From Candidatus Aquicultor sp. (GTDB lineage: Bacteria; Actinomycetota; Aquicultoria; Aquicultorales; Aquicultoraceae), in NCBI GenBank assembly GCA_030682615.1, contig JAUXNY010000043.1, positions 1 to 37,871 on the forward strand: 37,871 bases of DNA, read 5' to 3'. The translations under genes and the position numbers were made by a program. Position 1 is the stretch's first letter; every line of letters starts with the position of its first letter. Shown piece by piece: positions 24,605 to 32,601 of the stretch. Under the pieces are notes generated by a model that was not told the DNA's origin, ran no database searches, and worked only from the letters and a program-made list of their open reading frames with translations.

Positions 24605-27217
24605 CTAGGTTGTCACGTAGAGAACGACTTTTGCCCCGCGCTCAATCCGCGCCCGTGCTTTAGGCTCTTGTTTGGAGATGTTTCCGGCCCCGTACTTTTC
24701 GAAACTCTCTTTGTTGGAGTCGCTGTATGTCGTAATCTCAAATCCCTTGGACTCGAGTATATCGCGCGCTCGCGCTTCGCTTTTGCCGCGTACATCCGGC
24801 ATGATGACCTTACCGCTTTCGCCGCTAATAACGATAGTGATATTAGCACCCGGCTCTGCGATAAAACCCGCCGGCGGTCTTTGGCCTATGACTTGGTTCT
24901 GTGGCTCGTTGCTCAAGCGGTATTCACCTGTGACGACGAAACCGCGAGCCTCCAGTTCATCGACTGCCGTATCGATTGCGAGACCTATGACGTTTGGTAC
25001 AACCGTTCCATTCCCGTCTTCGGTTATGACGTCGCCGCCAGTGCTTATGGAAAGCGCTATGATAGCCTCTTTCCTCACTTCCGTTCCCGCCGCGGGGCTC
25101 TGCTCAAAGACCTGTCCCGGAGGGCCCGCAAACGGTTTGTTGACCAAAGTGTGGCCGAGCTTAAGCTCCGTGAGTTTCTTGATAGCTTCATCCTGGGTCA
25201 GGCCGATAAGGTCGGGCAGCGGTATGGGCTGGTGGACGTTGCATGTCTTTACATTACTCGGTTTATATTTTCGCACAAAGATATGATAGCTTGTCTTCGG
25301 GCACCACTCCGTGCTTAAGAGGTTGGTTTCGTCGCACATTTGAATTTGACTGAAACTGCCCCTCGGCGGTTTATCGAAGCTGTGTTCTCTTACGTCTTTG
25401 AGCGCCCGCTTCATGTGTGCCGCCCATATTTGAGCCGGAAACGAGCCTCCGGAAACCCTGATGCCGTGGACGTTCTTCATCGGCTTCGGCGGGTCGCCCG
25501 GCTCGCGCAAGTATCCGACCCATACCGCCGTAGCCAAGTCAGGCGTATAACCACAGAACCACGCGTCGACGTAATCCTGGCTCGTCCCTGTTTTTCCCGC
25601 AGACGGCCTTCCAATCGCGGCTCGTCGTCCTGTTCCACTCTGGATTACGCCTCGTAGCGCTTCAGTCACGAGGTAAGCCACAGCCTTGTCGACTACTTGC
25701 TCGGGTTCGGCCTTATGTTTATATATCAACTCACCTTGAGCGGTCGTGATTTTATCCACACCGTAGGCTTTATTATGCTTCCCGCCATTCGCGAGAGTGG
25801 CATAGGCGTTGGCCATTTCAAGCGGGGTCACGCCTCGCTCTAGACCGCCAAGCGTGATGGCCGGGTTTGCTTCGAGCTTGCTTGTAATGCCGAGGTCTTT
25901 CGCGACCTTGACGACATTGTTAGCGCCGATTTTCATGATTAGACCGGCATAGACTACATTTACCGACCATGCAGTCGCCCGCCGAAGGTCCATATAGCCG
26001 GCTCCGGATTCACCCGAAGAGTTATGTACTTTCCAGTTCGCGCTTCCCGCGACCTTGAATATCTTCGGCGAAGACGCTTCATACCCGTCGTCGGGAGAGA
26101 CGCCTTCCATCAAGGCCGCCGTCAGTGTGAACGGCTTAAATGCCGACCCCGGTTGTCTTCCCGGCCATTGTGCGGCAATATTGAATTTCTGTCTCGCAAA
26201 ATCCTTGCCTCCGACCATGGCCCGGACTGCTCCGCTCTTTGGCTCAATCGAGACGAGGGCGACGTCCGGGTCCGTCGAGCTGGGGAGATATTTCTTCCAG
26301 GCAAGCTCGGAGCTCTCCTGTATTTTCGGGTCTAGCGTAGTATGTATCCTAAAGCCTTGAGAGTATATCGCCTTTTCATCGTAGCCGAGCTCTTTCAGCT
26401 CGGTCTTTACCCATTCGGTGAAATATGGAGCGATGCCCTGATAACTTCGCTGCCTGGGTTGCAGGGCGAGCGGGCGCTCTTTTGCTATACCGGCCTCTTT
26501 CTCGTCGGCATAGCCTTGGTCGATCATAAGCCCGATTACCAGGTCGCGCCGCTTTACGGCACCCTCGGGATTCTTATATGGGTTATACGACTCGGGAGCT
26601 TTGATCATTCCCGCAAGGAGCGCGCTTTGCTCGAGGTTCAACTTGCTTGCCGGGACACCGAAGTATGACTGCGCTGCGGCCTCGATACCGTAAGCGCCGC
26701 TCCCAAAGTAGATAGTGTTCAAGTATTTTTCGAGAATCTCTTCTTTCTTATAAGTGCGTTCGAGTTTGGTGGCGAGAAAAGCCTCCCGTAATTTTCTCGA
26801 GACTGTCTTTTCGGGGCTGAAATAAGCGTTCTTTACGTATTGTTGAGTTATGGTCGAGCCACCCTGCGCCGTATCCATTTGGCGGACGTCCTTTATCAAA
26901 GCGCCGATGATTCTTATGTAATCGACGCCTCGATGCTGGTAATAGCGCTGGTCTTCAACAGAAATCACGGCTTTCTGTATGGTGGGCGAGATATCTTTGA
27001 GCGGGACGATAGTTCGGTTTTCCTGGAAAAGACGCGTGATCAGGGTGCCGTCGGCCGCATAAATATGCGTCGTCTGGGTCTTGATAACACTTTTTACATC
27101 TCCGATATCGGGCAGGTCTCTTGTTGCCTCGTAGACAAAGATGCCTCCGGCGATGCCGGTCAAGACGAACATCACCATTATGGTAGCTAGAAATTTGCGA
27201 CTAAAAATGCAACCCAC
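24605..27217 (-). CDS. Class A penicillin-binding protein with three PASTA domains
   Basis: Bifunctional peptidoglycan glycosyltransferase and transpeptidase anchored in the membrane. I place the start at GTG 27217, behind GGAGGA, giving 870 residues; the listed ATG 27280 adds 21 residues with no ribosome site. One membrane helix (10-29) precedes the GT51 domain (about 60-230) with catalytic E88 (VISVEDQRYYQHRG). The transpeptidase (about 315-610) has S358xxK (GSAFKPF), SVN 418-420 and KTG 542-544. Three PASTA repeats (about 665-727, 738-799, 804-869) end the protein. PASTA tails on class A PBPs are typical of Actinobacteria and Firmicutes and bind muropeptides or beta-lactams. The active sites are intact. 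Confidence 0.95.
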   Translation of the reverse strand: MGCIFSRKFLATIMVMFVLTGIAGGIFVYEATRDLPDIGDVKSVIKTQTTHIYAADGTLITRLFQENRTIVPLKDISPTIQKAVISVEDQRYYQHRGVDYIRIIGALIKDVRQMDTAQGGSTITQQYVKNAYFSPEKTVSRKLREAFLATKLERTYKKEEILEKYLNTIYFGSGAYGIEAAAQSYFGVPASKLNLEQSALLAGMIKAPESYNPYKNPEGAVKRRDLVIGLMIDQGYADEKEAGIAKERPLALQPRQRSYQGIAPYFTEWVKTELKELGYDEKAIYSQGFRIHTTLDPKIQESSELAWKKYLPSSTDPDVALVSIEPKSGAVRAMVGGKDFARQKFNIAAQWPGRQPGSAFKPFTLTAALMEGVSPDDGYEASSPKIFKVAGSANWKVHNSSGESGAGYMDLRRATAWSVNVVYAGLIMKIGANNVVKVAKDLGITSKLEANPAITLGGLERGVTPLEMANAYATLANGGKHNKAYGVDKITTAQGELIYKHKAEPEQVVDKAVAYLVTEALRGVIQSGTGRRAAIGRPSAGKTGTSQDYVDAWFCGYTPDLATAVWVGYLREPGDPPKPMKNVHGIRVSGGSFPAQIWAAHMKRALKDVREHSFDKPPRGSFSQIQMCDETNLLSTEWCPKTSYHIFVRKYKPSNVKTCNVHQPIPLPDLIGLTQDEAIKKLTELKLGHTLVNKPFAGPPGQVFEQSPAAGTEVRKEAIIALSISTGGDVITEDGNGTVVPNVIGLAIDTAVDELEARGFVVTGEYRLSNEPQNQVIGQRPPAGFIAEPGANITIVISGESGKVIMPDVRGKSEARARDILESKGFEITTYSDSNKESFEKYGAGNISKQEPKARARIERGAKVVLYVTT

Positions 27218-27252
27218 TGTTGTTCCTCCAGTTGCCACGACTTCTTCAATAA

Positions 27253-27282
27253 ATAATACTATTAAGAAATAGATTGCCACAA
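27253..27282 (-). promoter_or_regulatory. Candidate promoter of the PBP gene
   Basis: On the minus strand TTGTGG (27282-27277), an 18-base spacer and TATTAT (27258-27253). The leader to GTG 27217 would be about 29 nt and contain GGAGGA. Confidence 0.45.
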
Positions 27283-27430
27283 AAATGGCGATTTTGCCAT
27301 AGGTTTGTTTGACCCCCAGGTACCTGCCAGGCGAAGATGCACCCGATATACTACTAGAGTATCACAAGCAGTCGATTTGACCACTCTCTATATGCGCGCG
27401 GGCGTCATCAACATCCACTATATTATTTCA

Positions 27431-27449
27431 ATATCCTATGGTAGGATAT
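27431..27449. promoter_or_regulatory. Perfect 8-3-8 palindrome, operator of the nfu gene
   Basis: ATATCCTA-tgg-TAGGATAT is a perfect palindrome just downstream of a TATATTAT -10-like stretch (27419-27426) and about 30 bp before the nfu start. Its position over the expected transcription start suits a repressor. An Rrf2/IscR-type iron-sulfur regulator would fit the gene but is inference. Confidence 0.55.
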
Positions 27450-27481
27450 ACGGGTGTCAATAAATTCAGGAGGTGGAAGTA

Positions 27482-27703
27482 TTGAAAGAGAAGGTCGAAG
27501 AAGCACTCGCCCGTATTCGTCCTGCGTTGCAGGCGGACGGTGGAGATATTGAGTTGATCGATATCACGGATGACGGAATCGTAAAGGTAGCCCTGAGGGG
27601 CTCTTGCGCAGGATGTCCGATGTCGCAGATGACTCTGACGAATTACGTCGAGCAGACCATGAAAGAGATGGTTCCCGAGGTAAAAGCGGTTCAAGCAGTC
27701 TAG
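27482..27703 (+). CDS. nfu: NifU C-terminal-type (Nfu) Fe-S scaffold protein
   Basis: A 73-residue stand-alone Nfu domain that carries or delivers iron-sulfur clusters. I use TTG 27482 as start because AGGAGG (27468-27473) lies eight bases upstream. The fold signature runs RPALQADGGDIELIDI, then VKVALRGSCAGCPMSQMTL, whose CxxC pair binds a cluster at the dimer interface. It is complete for the single-domain class. A palindromic operator lies just upstream. The next gene is a U32 enzyme with probable Fe-S cysteines, a possible client. Confidence 0.92.
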   Translation: MKEKVEEALARIRPALQADGGDIELIDITDDGIVKVALRGSCAGCPMSQMTLTNYVEQTMKEMVPEVKAVQAV

Positions 27704-27788
27704 GTCTCTAGGCTTTAAGAACCTGAGCGAAAAAGGAATCGGATCGCGGGAGCAAGCAAATTGCAGGCGCTGCGTTCGAAATATGGCG

Positions 27789-27809
27789 GCCGAGGCTTAA
27801 GACCTCGGC
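27789..27809 (+). terminator. GC-rich hairpin between nfu and trhP
   Basis: GCCGAGG-cttaaga-CCTCGGC, seven perfect base pairs. No T-run follows (tgtcgtggttt). It may terminate nfu weakly or belong to a structured leader for the downstream gene. Confidence 0.35.
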
Positions 27810-27915
27810 TGTCGTGGTTTACCGTCCGAATTAGTCGATGTGCGCAAGTCGGCAAGGCAAACGCCCGTTAACTGGAGCAAGGCAGGGCACTTTTTAGGGT
27901 TATGAGGTTGATTTC

Positions 27916-29145
27916 ATGAAAAAGCCGGAGATATTATCACCGGCGGGAAATATGGAGCGGTTAGAGTACGCGCTGGCCTATGGAGCCGATGCGGTCTATA
28001 TCGGCGGCCGCGACTATAGTCTGCGGGCCAAAGCCGGCAATTTCACCGTAGAGGACATCAAGAAAGCCGCACAGATAGCGCATGCCGTCGGCCGGAAGCT
28101 CTATGTCACCATGAACATATTCGCGAGAAACAGCGATTTCAAAGATATGGCGGCGTACGTCCGCGAACTCGCCGAAGCACGAGTCGACGCCGTCATCGTC
28201 GCCGACCCGGGAGTCATGGCCGTCATCAGGGAAACAGCGCCCCAGATGCGCATACACGTTAGTACTCAGGCGAATATCACGAATACGGAGGCCGCGCGAT
28301 TCTGGGGCAACACCGGAGCCGCGCGCGTCGTGCTCGCCCGCGAGCTTTCCGAGACAGAAATTATTGAGATAGCCCGCGATAGCGGTGTCGAAACCGAGAT
28401 TTTCGTCCATGGCGCGATGTGTATCGCCTACTCGGGGCGTTGCCTGATGAGCAAGTTTCTAGCCGACAGAGATGCAAACAGGGGAGACTGTGCCCACTCA
28501 TGCCGCTGGAAGTATCATCTGGTAGAGGAGAAGCGACCCGGTCAGCCCCACGAGGTCGAGCAGGACCACAAGGGAATACATTTCTTTAACTCGAAGGATT
28601 TATCGCTGATTCGGCATATTCCTGAAATCGTTAAGACGGGTGTCGACAGCATCAAAATCGAGGGGCGCATGAAGAGCACCCATTACGTGGCCGCAATCAC
28701 CAAAATCTACCGGCAGGCAATCGACAGATACTGTGCCGACCCCGACGCATACGAGGTCGACCCGGAGTGGCTGGAAGAGATAGAAAAGGTCAGCCACCGC
28801 GAATATTCCACCGGTTTTTTTCTCGGTGGGGGAGGCGAGGAAGTCCTGGACTATGCCCGCTATGAGAAGACCCATGATTTTGTTGGTCTCGTGACCGGTT
28901 ATGACAAAAAGCGTGGCTTGGTCGAGGTCACGGTTAGAAATCGCTTGTCTTTGGATGAGCCGGTCGAGATATTAGGTCCTAGCTCATTGGTGAAGGATTT
29001 CATGATACCCGAGATGTTTGATTTGAAGAGGTATGATTCCGTCACGGTCTCACATGCGGGTTATCGCGTCGGCGTACCATCACCGGAGCCCTGGCCCGAG
29101 TTTGCGATTCTTAGACGCCACGTGCAAGGCGCCCCTATAGACTGA
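27916..29145 (+). CDS. trhP: U32 family protein, probable tRNA hydroxylation protein (TrhP/YegQ-like)
   Basis: A 409-residue member of the U32 family. TrhP-type members form 5-hydroxyuridine at the wobble position of tRNA using prephenate; older annotations call them peptidases or collagenases. The TIM-barrel opening is ILSPAGNMERLEYALAYGADAVYIGG. The U32 signature is EIFVHGAMCIAYSGRCLMS, followed by ANRGDCAHSCRW; the four cysteines here match the Fe-S-binding set of the family. The C-terminal domain (HDFVGLVTGYDKKRG) completes it. Ribosome site GAGG before the ATG. It could be UbiU/V-like, but length and the lack of ubiquinone genes favour TrhP. Confidence 0.8.
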   Translation: MKKPEILSPAGNMERLEYALAYGADAVYIGGRDYSLRAKAGNFTVEDIKKAAQIAHAVGRKLYVTMNIFARNSDFKDMAAYVRELAEARVDAVIVADPGVMAVIRETAPQMRIHVSTQANITNTEAARFWGNTGAARVVLARELSETEIIEIARDSGVETEIFVHGAMCIAYSGRCLMSKFLADRDANRGDCAHSCRWKYHLVEEKRPGQPHEVEQDHKGIHFFNSKDLSLIRHIPEIVKTGVDSIKIEGRMKSTHYVAAITKIYRQAIDRYCADPDAYEVDPEWLEEIEKVSHREYSTGFFLGGGGEEVLDYARYEKTHDFVGLVTGYDKKRGLVEVTVRNRLSLDEPVEILGPSSLVKDFMIPEMFDLKRYDSVTVSHAGYRVGVPSPEPWPEFAILRRHVQGAPID

Positions 29146-29332
29146 AGAGACGCACTTTTATGCTAGAGATGCTATCATGCCTTTACCGGTGAACCGTTTT
29201 GTGGCAATATACGATTGTTCTACTATGGATTGGCTTGCTCGACATGACGGCAGAAGAAATCCCGCTCAGTTGGTCTTGGAGTAGGAGCGGGGAGAATATT
29301 CATGCGGCAGCGGCACAAAAAGAGGGGATCGA

Positions 29333-29845
29333 GTGCTTAAATTACTATATCCGGATAGTTTTGTAAAAACGATATTCGAAATCGACATAGAGGAACTAAA
29401 AGCCCGAGGCATTAGGGGCTTGATCCTAGACCTCGACAATACGATTGTCCCAAGAAACAGCGCTGTAGCCACCGACGAGCTTAAAGAATGGCTTAGCAGG
29501 TTAGAGCAACAAGGGATGAAGGCCTGCATATTGTCGAACAATTGGAAGCAACGAGTAAGCTCTATCGCGGCTCAGGTTGGATTACCGCTGGTGGCAAGGG
29601 CCGCAAAACCGAGGCGCGGCGCTTTCGCACAGGCGATGAAGGTCCTTGGGACAAGCAAAGAAGAGACCGTAGTCATCGGCGACCAGTTATTTACGGATGT
29701 GCTCGGTGGGAACCTGGCGGGCATCCATACCATTCTAGTCGTCCCGATGAGCAACCACGAAGCCCCGCACACCAAAATCTTAAGAAAACTCGAGCGCCGG
29801 ATAATGAAGCGCCGGACAACTCGAGAAGCGCCGAATTTGCGTTAA
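29333..29845 (+). CDS. yqeG: YqeG-family HAD IIIA phosphatase
   Basis: A 170-residue HAD-superfamily hydrolase. Motif I is DLDNTIVPR (catalytic Asp pair), motif II ILSNN, and motif III lies in VVIGDQLFTDVLGG. GTG 29333 follows AGAGGGG. In Bacillus this family lies in yqeG-yqeH-aroE; here aroE follows about 190 bp later but the GTPase gene yqeH is missing. The substrate is not known. No close paralogue is in the window. Confidence 0.88.
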   Translation: MLKLLYPDSFVKTIFEIDIEELKARGIRGLILDLDNTIVPRNSAVATDELKEWLSRLEQQGMKACILSNNWKQRVSSIAAQVGLPLVARAAKPRRGAFAQAMKVLGTSKEETVVIGDQLFTDVLGGNLAGIHTILVVPMSNHEAPHTKILRKLERRIMKRRTTREAPNLR

Positions 29846-30036
29846 GCAACGGGGTTTTTTGCAGGGGGCCGTAGCGTCCCCTCAACGGCACTTACGACCG
29901 CTATTGCGAGCTCTTCATCTTAATGCCAAAATTGCCGCTCGATCAGGAAACTCCTTAATATCCCTTATGCTATTTGCCGATGCTTCTATATACTCGTCTT
30001 AGTAGAAGACGACTTTTCGACATGGGGAGGTGGCGC

Positions 30037-30945
30037 ATGAACGAGATTACCGGTCAGACCAGAGTATTAGGGATAATTGGTTATCCTTTGACGTACACGC
30101 TCTCCCCGAAGATGCATAATGCCGCACTCAAAGACGTCGCGTTAGACTACCGCTACCTGCCCTTCGTGGTCTCACCCGAACATTTGGCGAGCGCTATCGC
30201 GGGTATTCGCGCGCTCGGCATCGCGGGCGTCAACGTTACCATGCCCCACAAAGAAACGGTCATCGAGTTTCTCGATGAAATATCACCCGAGGCTCGCATG
30301 ATCGGGGCGGTAAATACCGTACACAACGTCGATGGCCATCTTAAGGGTTATAATACCGATGGCACCGGTTTTATCAGGTCGCTCAGGGAAGAGTTGGTCA
30401 ACCCGGAGGGACGGCACGCGATAATTCTCGGGGCCGGCGGAGCCGCAAGAGCGGTCGCAGTTGCGCTGATAAACGAAGGCGTGGCGAGCATCATGCTGTT
30501 GGGGCGCACAGCGGAGAAGGTCGAGGCACTCAAAGCGCATCTATTGGGTAGCTTCGAAGGGTTTTCAATAAAAGCTCTCAGTTTTGACGATGATTTGGCC
30601 GATATCTTTGAAGTAGGAGACCTGGTAGTCAATGCAACGCCAGTCGGTATGAAAGAAAGTACAGACCTCCTACCGGTACCTTTAGAATATATAGATTCCA
30701 GGCACTTTATCTATGACCTCATCTATACACCGTCGGAAACGGCACTAATAAAAGCAGCCAAGGATAAGGGAGCTAAGGCGGTAAACGGACTAGGGATGCT
30801 ACTCTACCAGGCCGCCACGGCGTTCGAAATCTGGACTGGTACCCCCGCGCCTATAGCGATTATGCGTGACGCACTATTGATTGGATTAGAAGGCGGAGAT
30901 CGGTCGAAGCATGCTCAAAAGAAAGATAAGCGATTTTCTAGTTGA
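30037..30945 (+). CDS. aroE: Shikimate dehydrogenase (AroE)
   Basis: NADPH-dependent reduction of 3-dehydroshikimate in aromatic amino acid and folate precursor synthesis. ATG 30037 follows GGGGAGG, giving 302 residues; the listed 29974 start adds 21 residues without family similarity. Substrate-site blocks are YPLTYTLSPKMHNAAL, NVTMPHKE with the catalytic Lys, and GAVNTV. The NADP fold has LGAGGAARAVA, followed by NATPVGM and NGLGMLLYQAATAFE. The usual SLSP is TLSP here. It overlaps the first pilB by 35 bp, so aroE is probably co-transcribed with the pilus genes. It makes the precursor of chorismate used by PabB. Confidence 0.95.
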   Translation: MNEITGQTRVLGIIGYPLTYTLSPKMHNAALKDVALDYRYLPFVVSPEHLASAIAGIRALGIAGVNVTMPHKETVIEFLDEISPEARMIGAVNTVHNVDGHLKGYNTDGTGFIRSLREELVNPEGRHAIILGAGGAARAVAVALINEGVASIMLLGRTAEKVEALKAHLLGSFEGFSIKALSFDDDLADIFEVGDLVVNATPVGMKESTDLLPVPLEYIDSRHFIYDLIYTPSETALIKAAKDKGAKAVNGLGMLLYQAATAFEIWTGTPAPIAIMRDALLIGLEGGDRSKHAQKKDKRFSS

Positions 30946-32578
30946 TACCGGCATAATCACTAAAGATCAACTTAGTGAAGCCATTGAACGCTCCAGCGGC
31001 GATGACGTCGAGCGACAGCTGGTCGATTTAGGCTATATATCCGAGGCTGAAATTGCCAAGAATTTTGCCAAGCAGTTAAACCTTGGCTATGTCGACCTGG
31101 CAGGCTATGATATCAACCCGCAGGCGGCCGCCCTTATTTCAAACGAACATATTCGCCGCTATAATGTCCTTCCGATTAACCTTGAGGATGATTACCTGGT
31201 TGTGGCGATGGCCGACCCGACAAATATCTTCGCAATAGACGACCTTCATGTGATGACCGGTTTCGATATCACACCGGTTGTTACCGGCGAGACCGACCTT
31301 ATCAATGCGATAAACAAGTTCTGCACAAATGATGACGTCGTTGAAGAGGCCATTGAGAGTATAAGCGAGGATTTCGCGGATATCGCCGCGAGAAGTGGCG
31401 AGGAGCGCGATGCCGAGGAAGCACCGGTCGTAAAACTCGTCAAGCTCATAGTCACCGAAGCCGTCCGCGAACGGGCGAGCGATATCTTCATTGAGCCCCA
31501 GGAATATGATTTAAGGGTGCGCTACCGCATAGACGGTGTCCTCCATGAGATAATGCGTTCGCCAAAGCAAATCCAGGCCGGCATAATCTCGCGAATCAAA
31601 ATAATGTCCGGCATGGACATCGCCGAGCGCCGGCTTCCCCAGGATGGTCGCTTCGGTCTGGTCATCGATAAGAGGCCTATCGATTTTCGCGTGGCATCAT
31701 TGCCGACTATATATGGAGAGCAGCTTATACTGCGAGTCCTTGAGAAAGAAAGCATCTCGATGAACCTAGATGACCTGGGCTTTCTTCCTGAAGACCTCGA
31801 GCGCTTCAAGGAGTCGTTCACTAAGCCGTACGGGGCGATTCTCATAACCGGCCCGACCGGGAGCGGCAAGACGACCACTCTCTATGGTGTCCTTAATCTC
31901 ATTAACAGCGATGCGAGTAACCTCATCACCGTCGAAGACCCGGTTGAGTACCGGCTGCACGGTATCAACCAGGTGCAGGTGAACCCGAAGACCGGCTTGA
32001 CCTTCGCGAGCGCTCTCCGTTCGATTTTGCGCCAAGACCCGGATATCGTGATGATAGGAGAGATTAGGGACGAAGAGACGGCGACGATTGCGGTAGAATC
32101 GGCCCTCACAGGGCACCTGGTTCTATCGACACTACATACAAATGGTGCGCCCGCAGCGCTTACCAGGCTTGTAGAGATGGGGATAGAGCCATTTCTGGTT
32201 TCGTCCGCGGTAGACTGCATCGTCGCGCAAAGACTCGCCCGGAAGCTTTGCACGAAGTGCCGGGAGCAATTTGTCCCGACTGAGCCAGAGCTCGTAGGGG
32301 CCGGCTTTGTTATAGACGGGAATGAGCCGAAAGTCCTGTATCGCGCAAGAGGCTGCAAGTCGTGCGGCGAGACAGGCTATCACGGCCGTATCGGATTGTA
32401 TGAGGTTATGCGAATGTCGGAGACGATAGAGCGCCTGCTGGTAGGCGATGTAACTGCCGAGCAGATAGCGAAGGTTGCTGTAACGGAAGGCATGGGCACC
32501 TTACACCAGGACGGCCTAGCCAAGGTGAAATTAGGCTGGACTTCAATCGAAGAGGTCGAGCGCGTTACCATGAAATAG
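30911..32578 (+). CDS. pilB: Type IV pilus extension ATPase PilB (with MshEN module)
   Basis: A 555-residue GspE/PilB-type hexameric ATPase that powers pilus assembly. The N-terminal part holds two MshEN-like helical repeats (SDFLVDTGIITKDQLSEAI; LVDLGYISEAEIAKNFAKQ), the fold that binds c-di-GMP in MshE; some ligand positions are degenerate here. The ATPase core has Walker A GPTGSGKT (314-321), the Asp box ITVEDPVEYRL, DIVMIGEIRDEET, and the zinc tetracysteine C447/C450/C482/C485. It starts inside aroE. It is followed 23 bp later by a second PilB-type gene. Confidence 0.92.
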   Translation: MLKRKISDFLVDTGIITKDQLSEAIERSSGDDVERQLVDLGYISEAEIAKNFAKQLNLGYVDLAGYDINPQAAALISNEHIRRYNVLPINLEDDYLVVAMADPTNIFAIDDLHVMTGFDITPVVTGETDLINAINKFCTNDDVVEEAIESISEDFADIAARSGEERDAEEAPVVKLVKLIVTEAVRERASDIFIEPQEYDLRVRYRIDGVLHEIMRSPKQIQAGIISRIKIMSGMDIAERRLPQDGRFGLVIDKRPIDFRVASLPTIYGEQLILRVLEKESISMNLDDLGFLPEDLERFKESFTKPYGAILITGPTGSGKTTTLYGVLNLINSDASNLITVEDPVEYRLHGINQVQVNPKTGLTFASALRSILRQDPDIVMIGEIRDEETATIAVESALTGHLVLSTLHTNGAPAALTRLVEMGIEPFLVSSAVDCIVAQRLARKLCTKCREQFVPTEPELVGAGFVIDGNEPKVLYRARGCKSCGETGYHGRIGLYEVMRMSETIERLLVGDVTAEQIAKVAVTEGMGTLHQDGLAKVKLGWTSIEEVERVTMK

Positions 32579-32601
32579 TCACTATCGGCGGAGGCCGTTA
32601 T

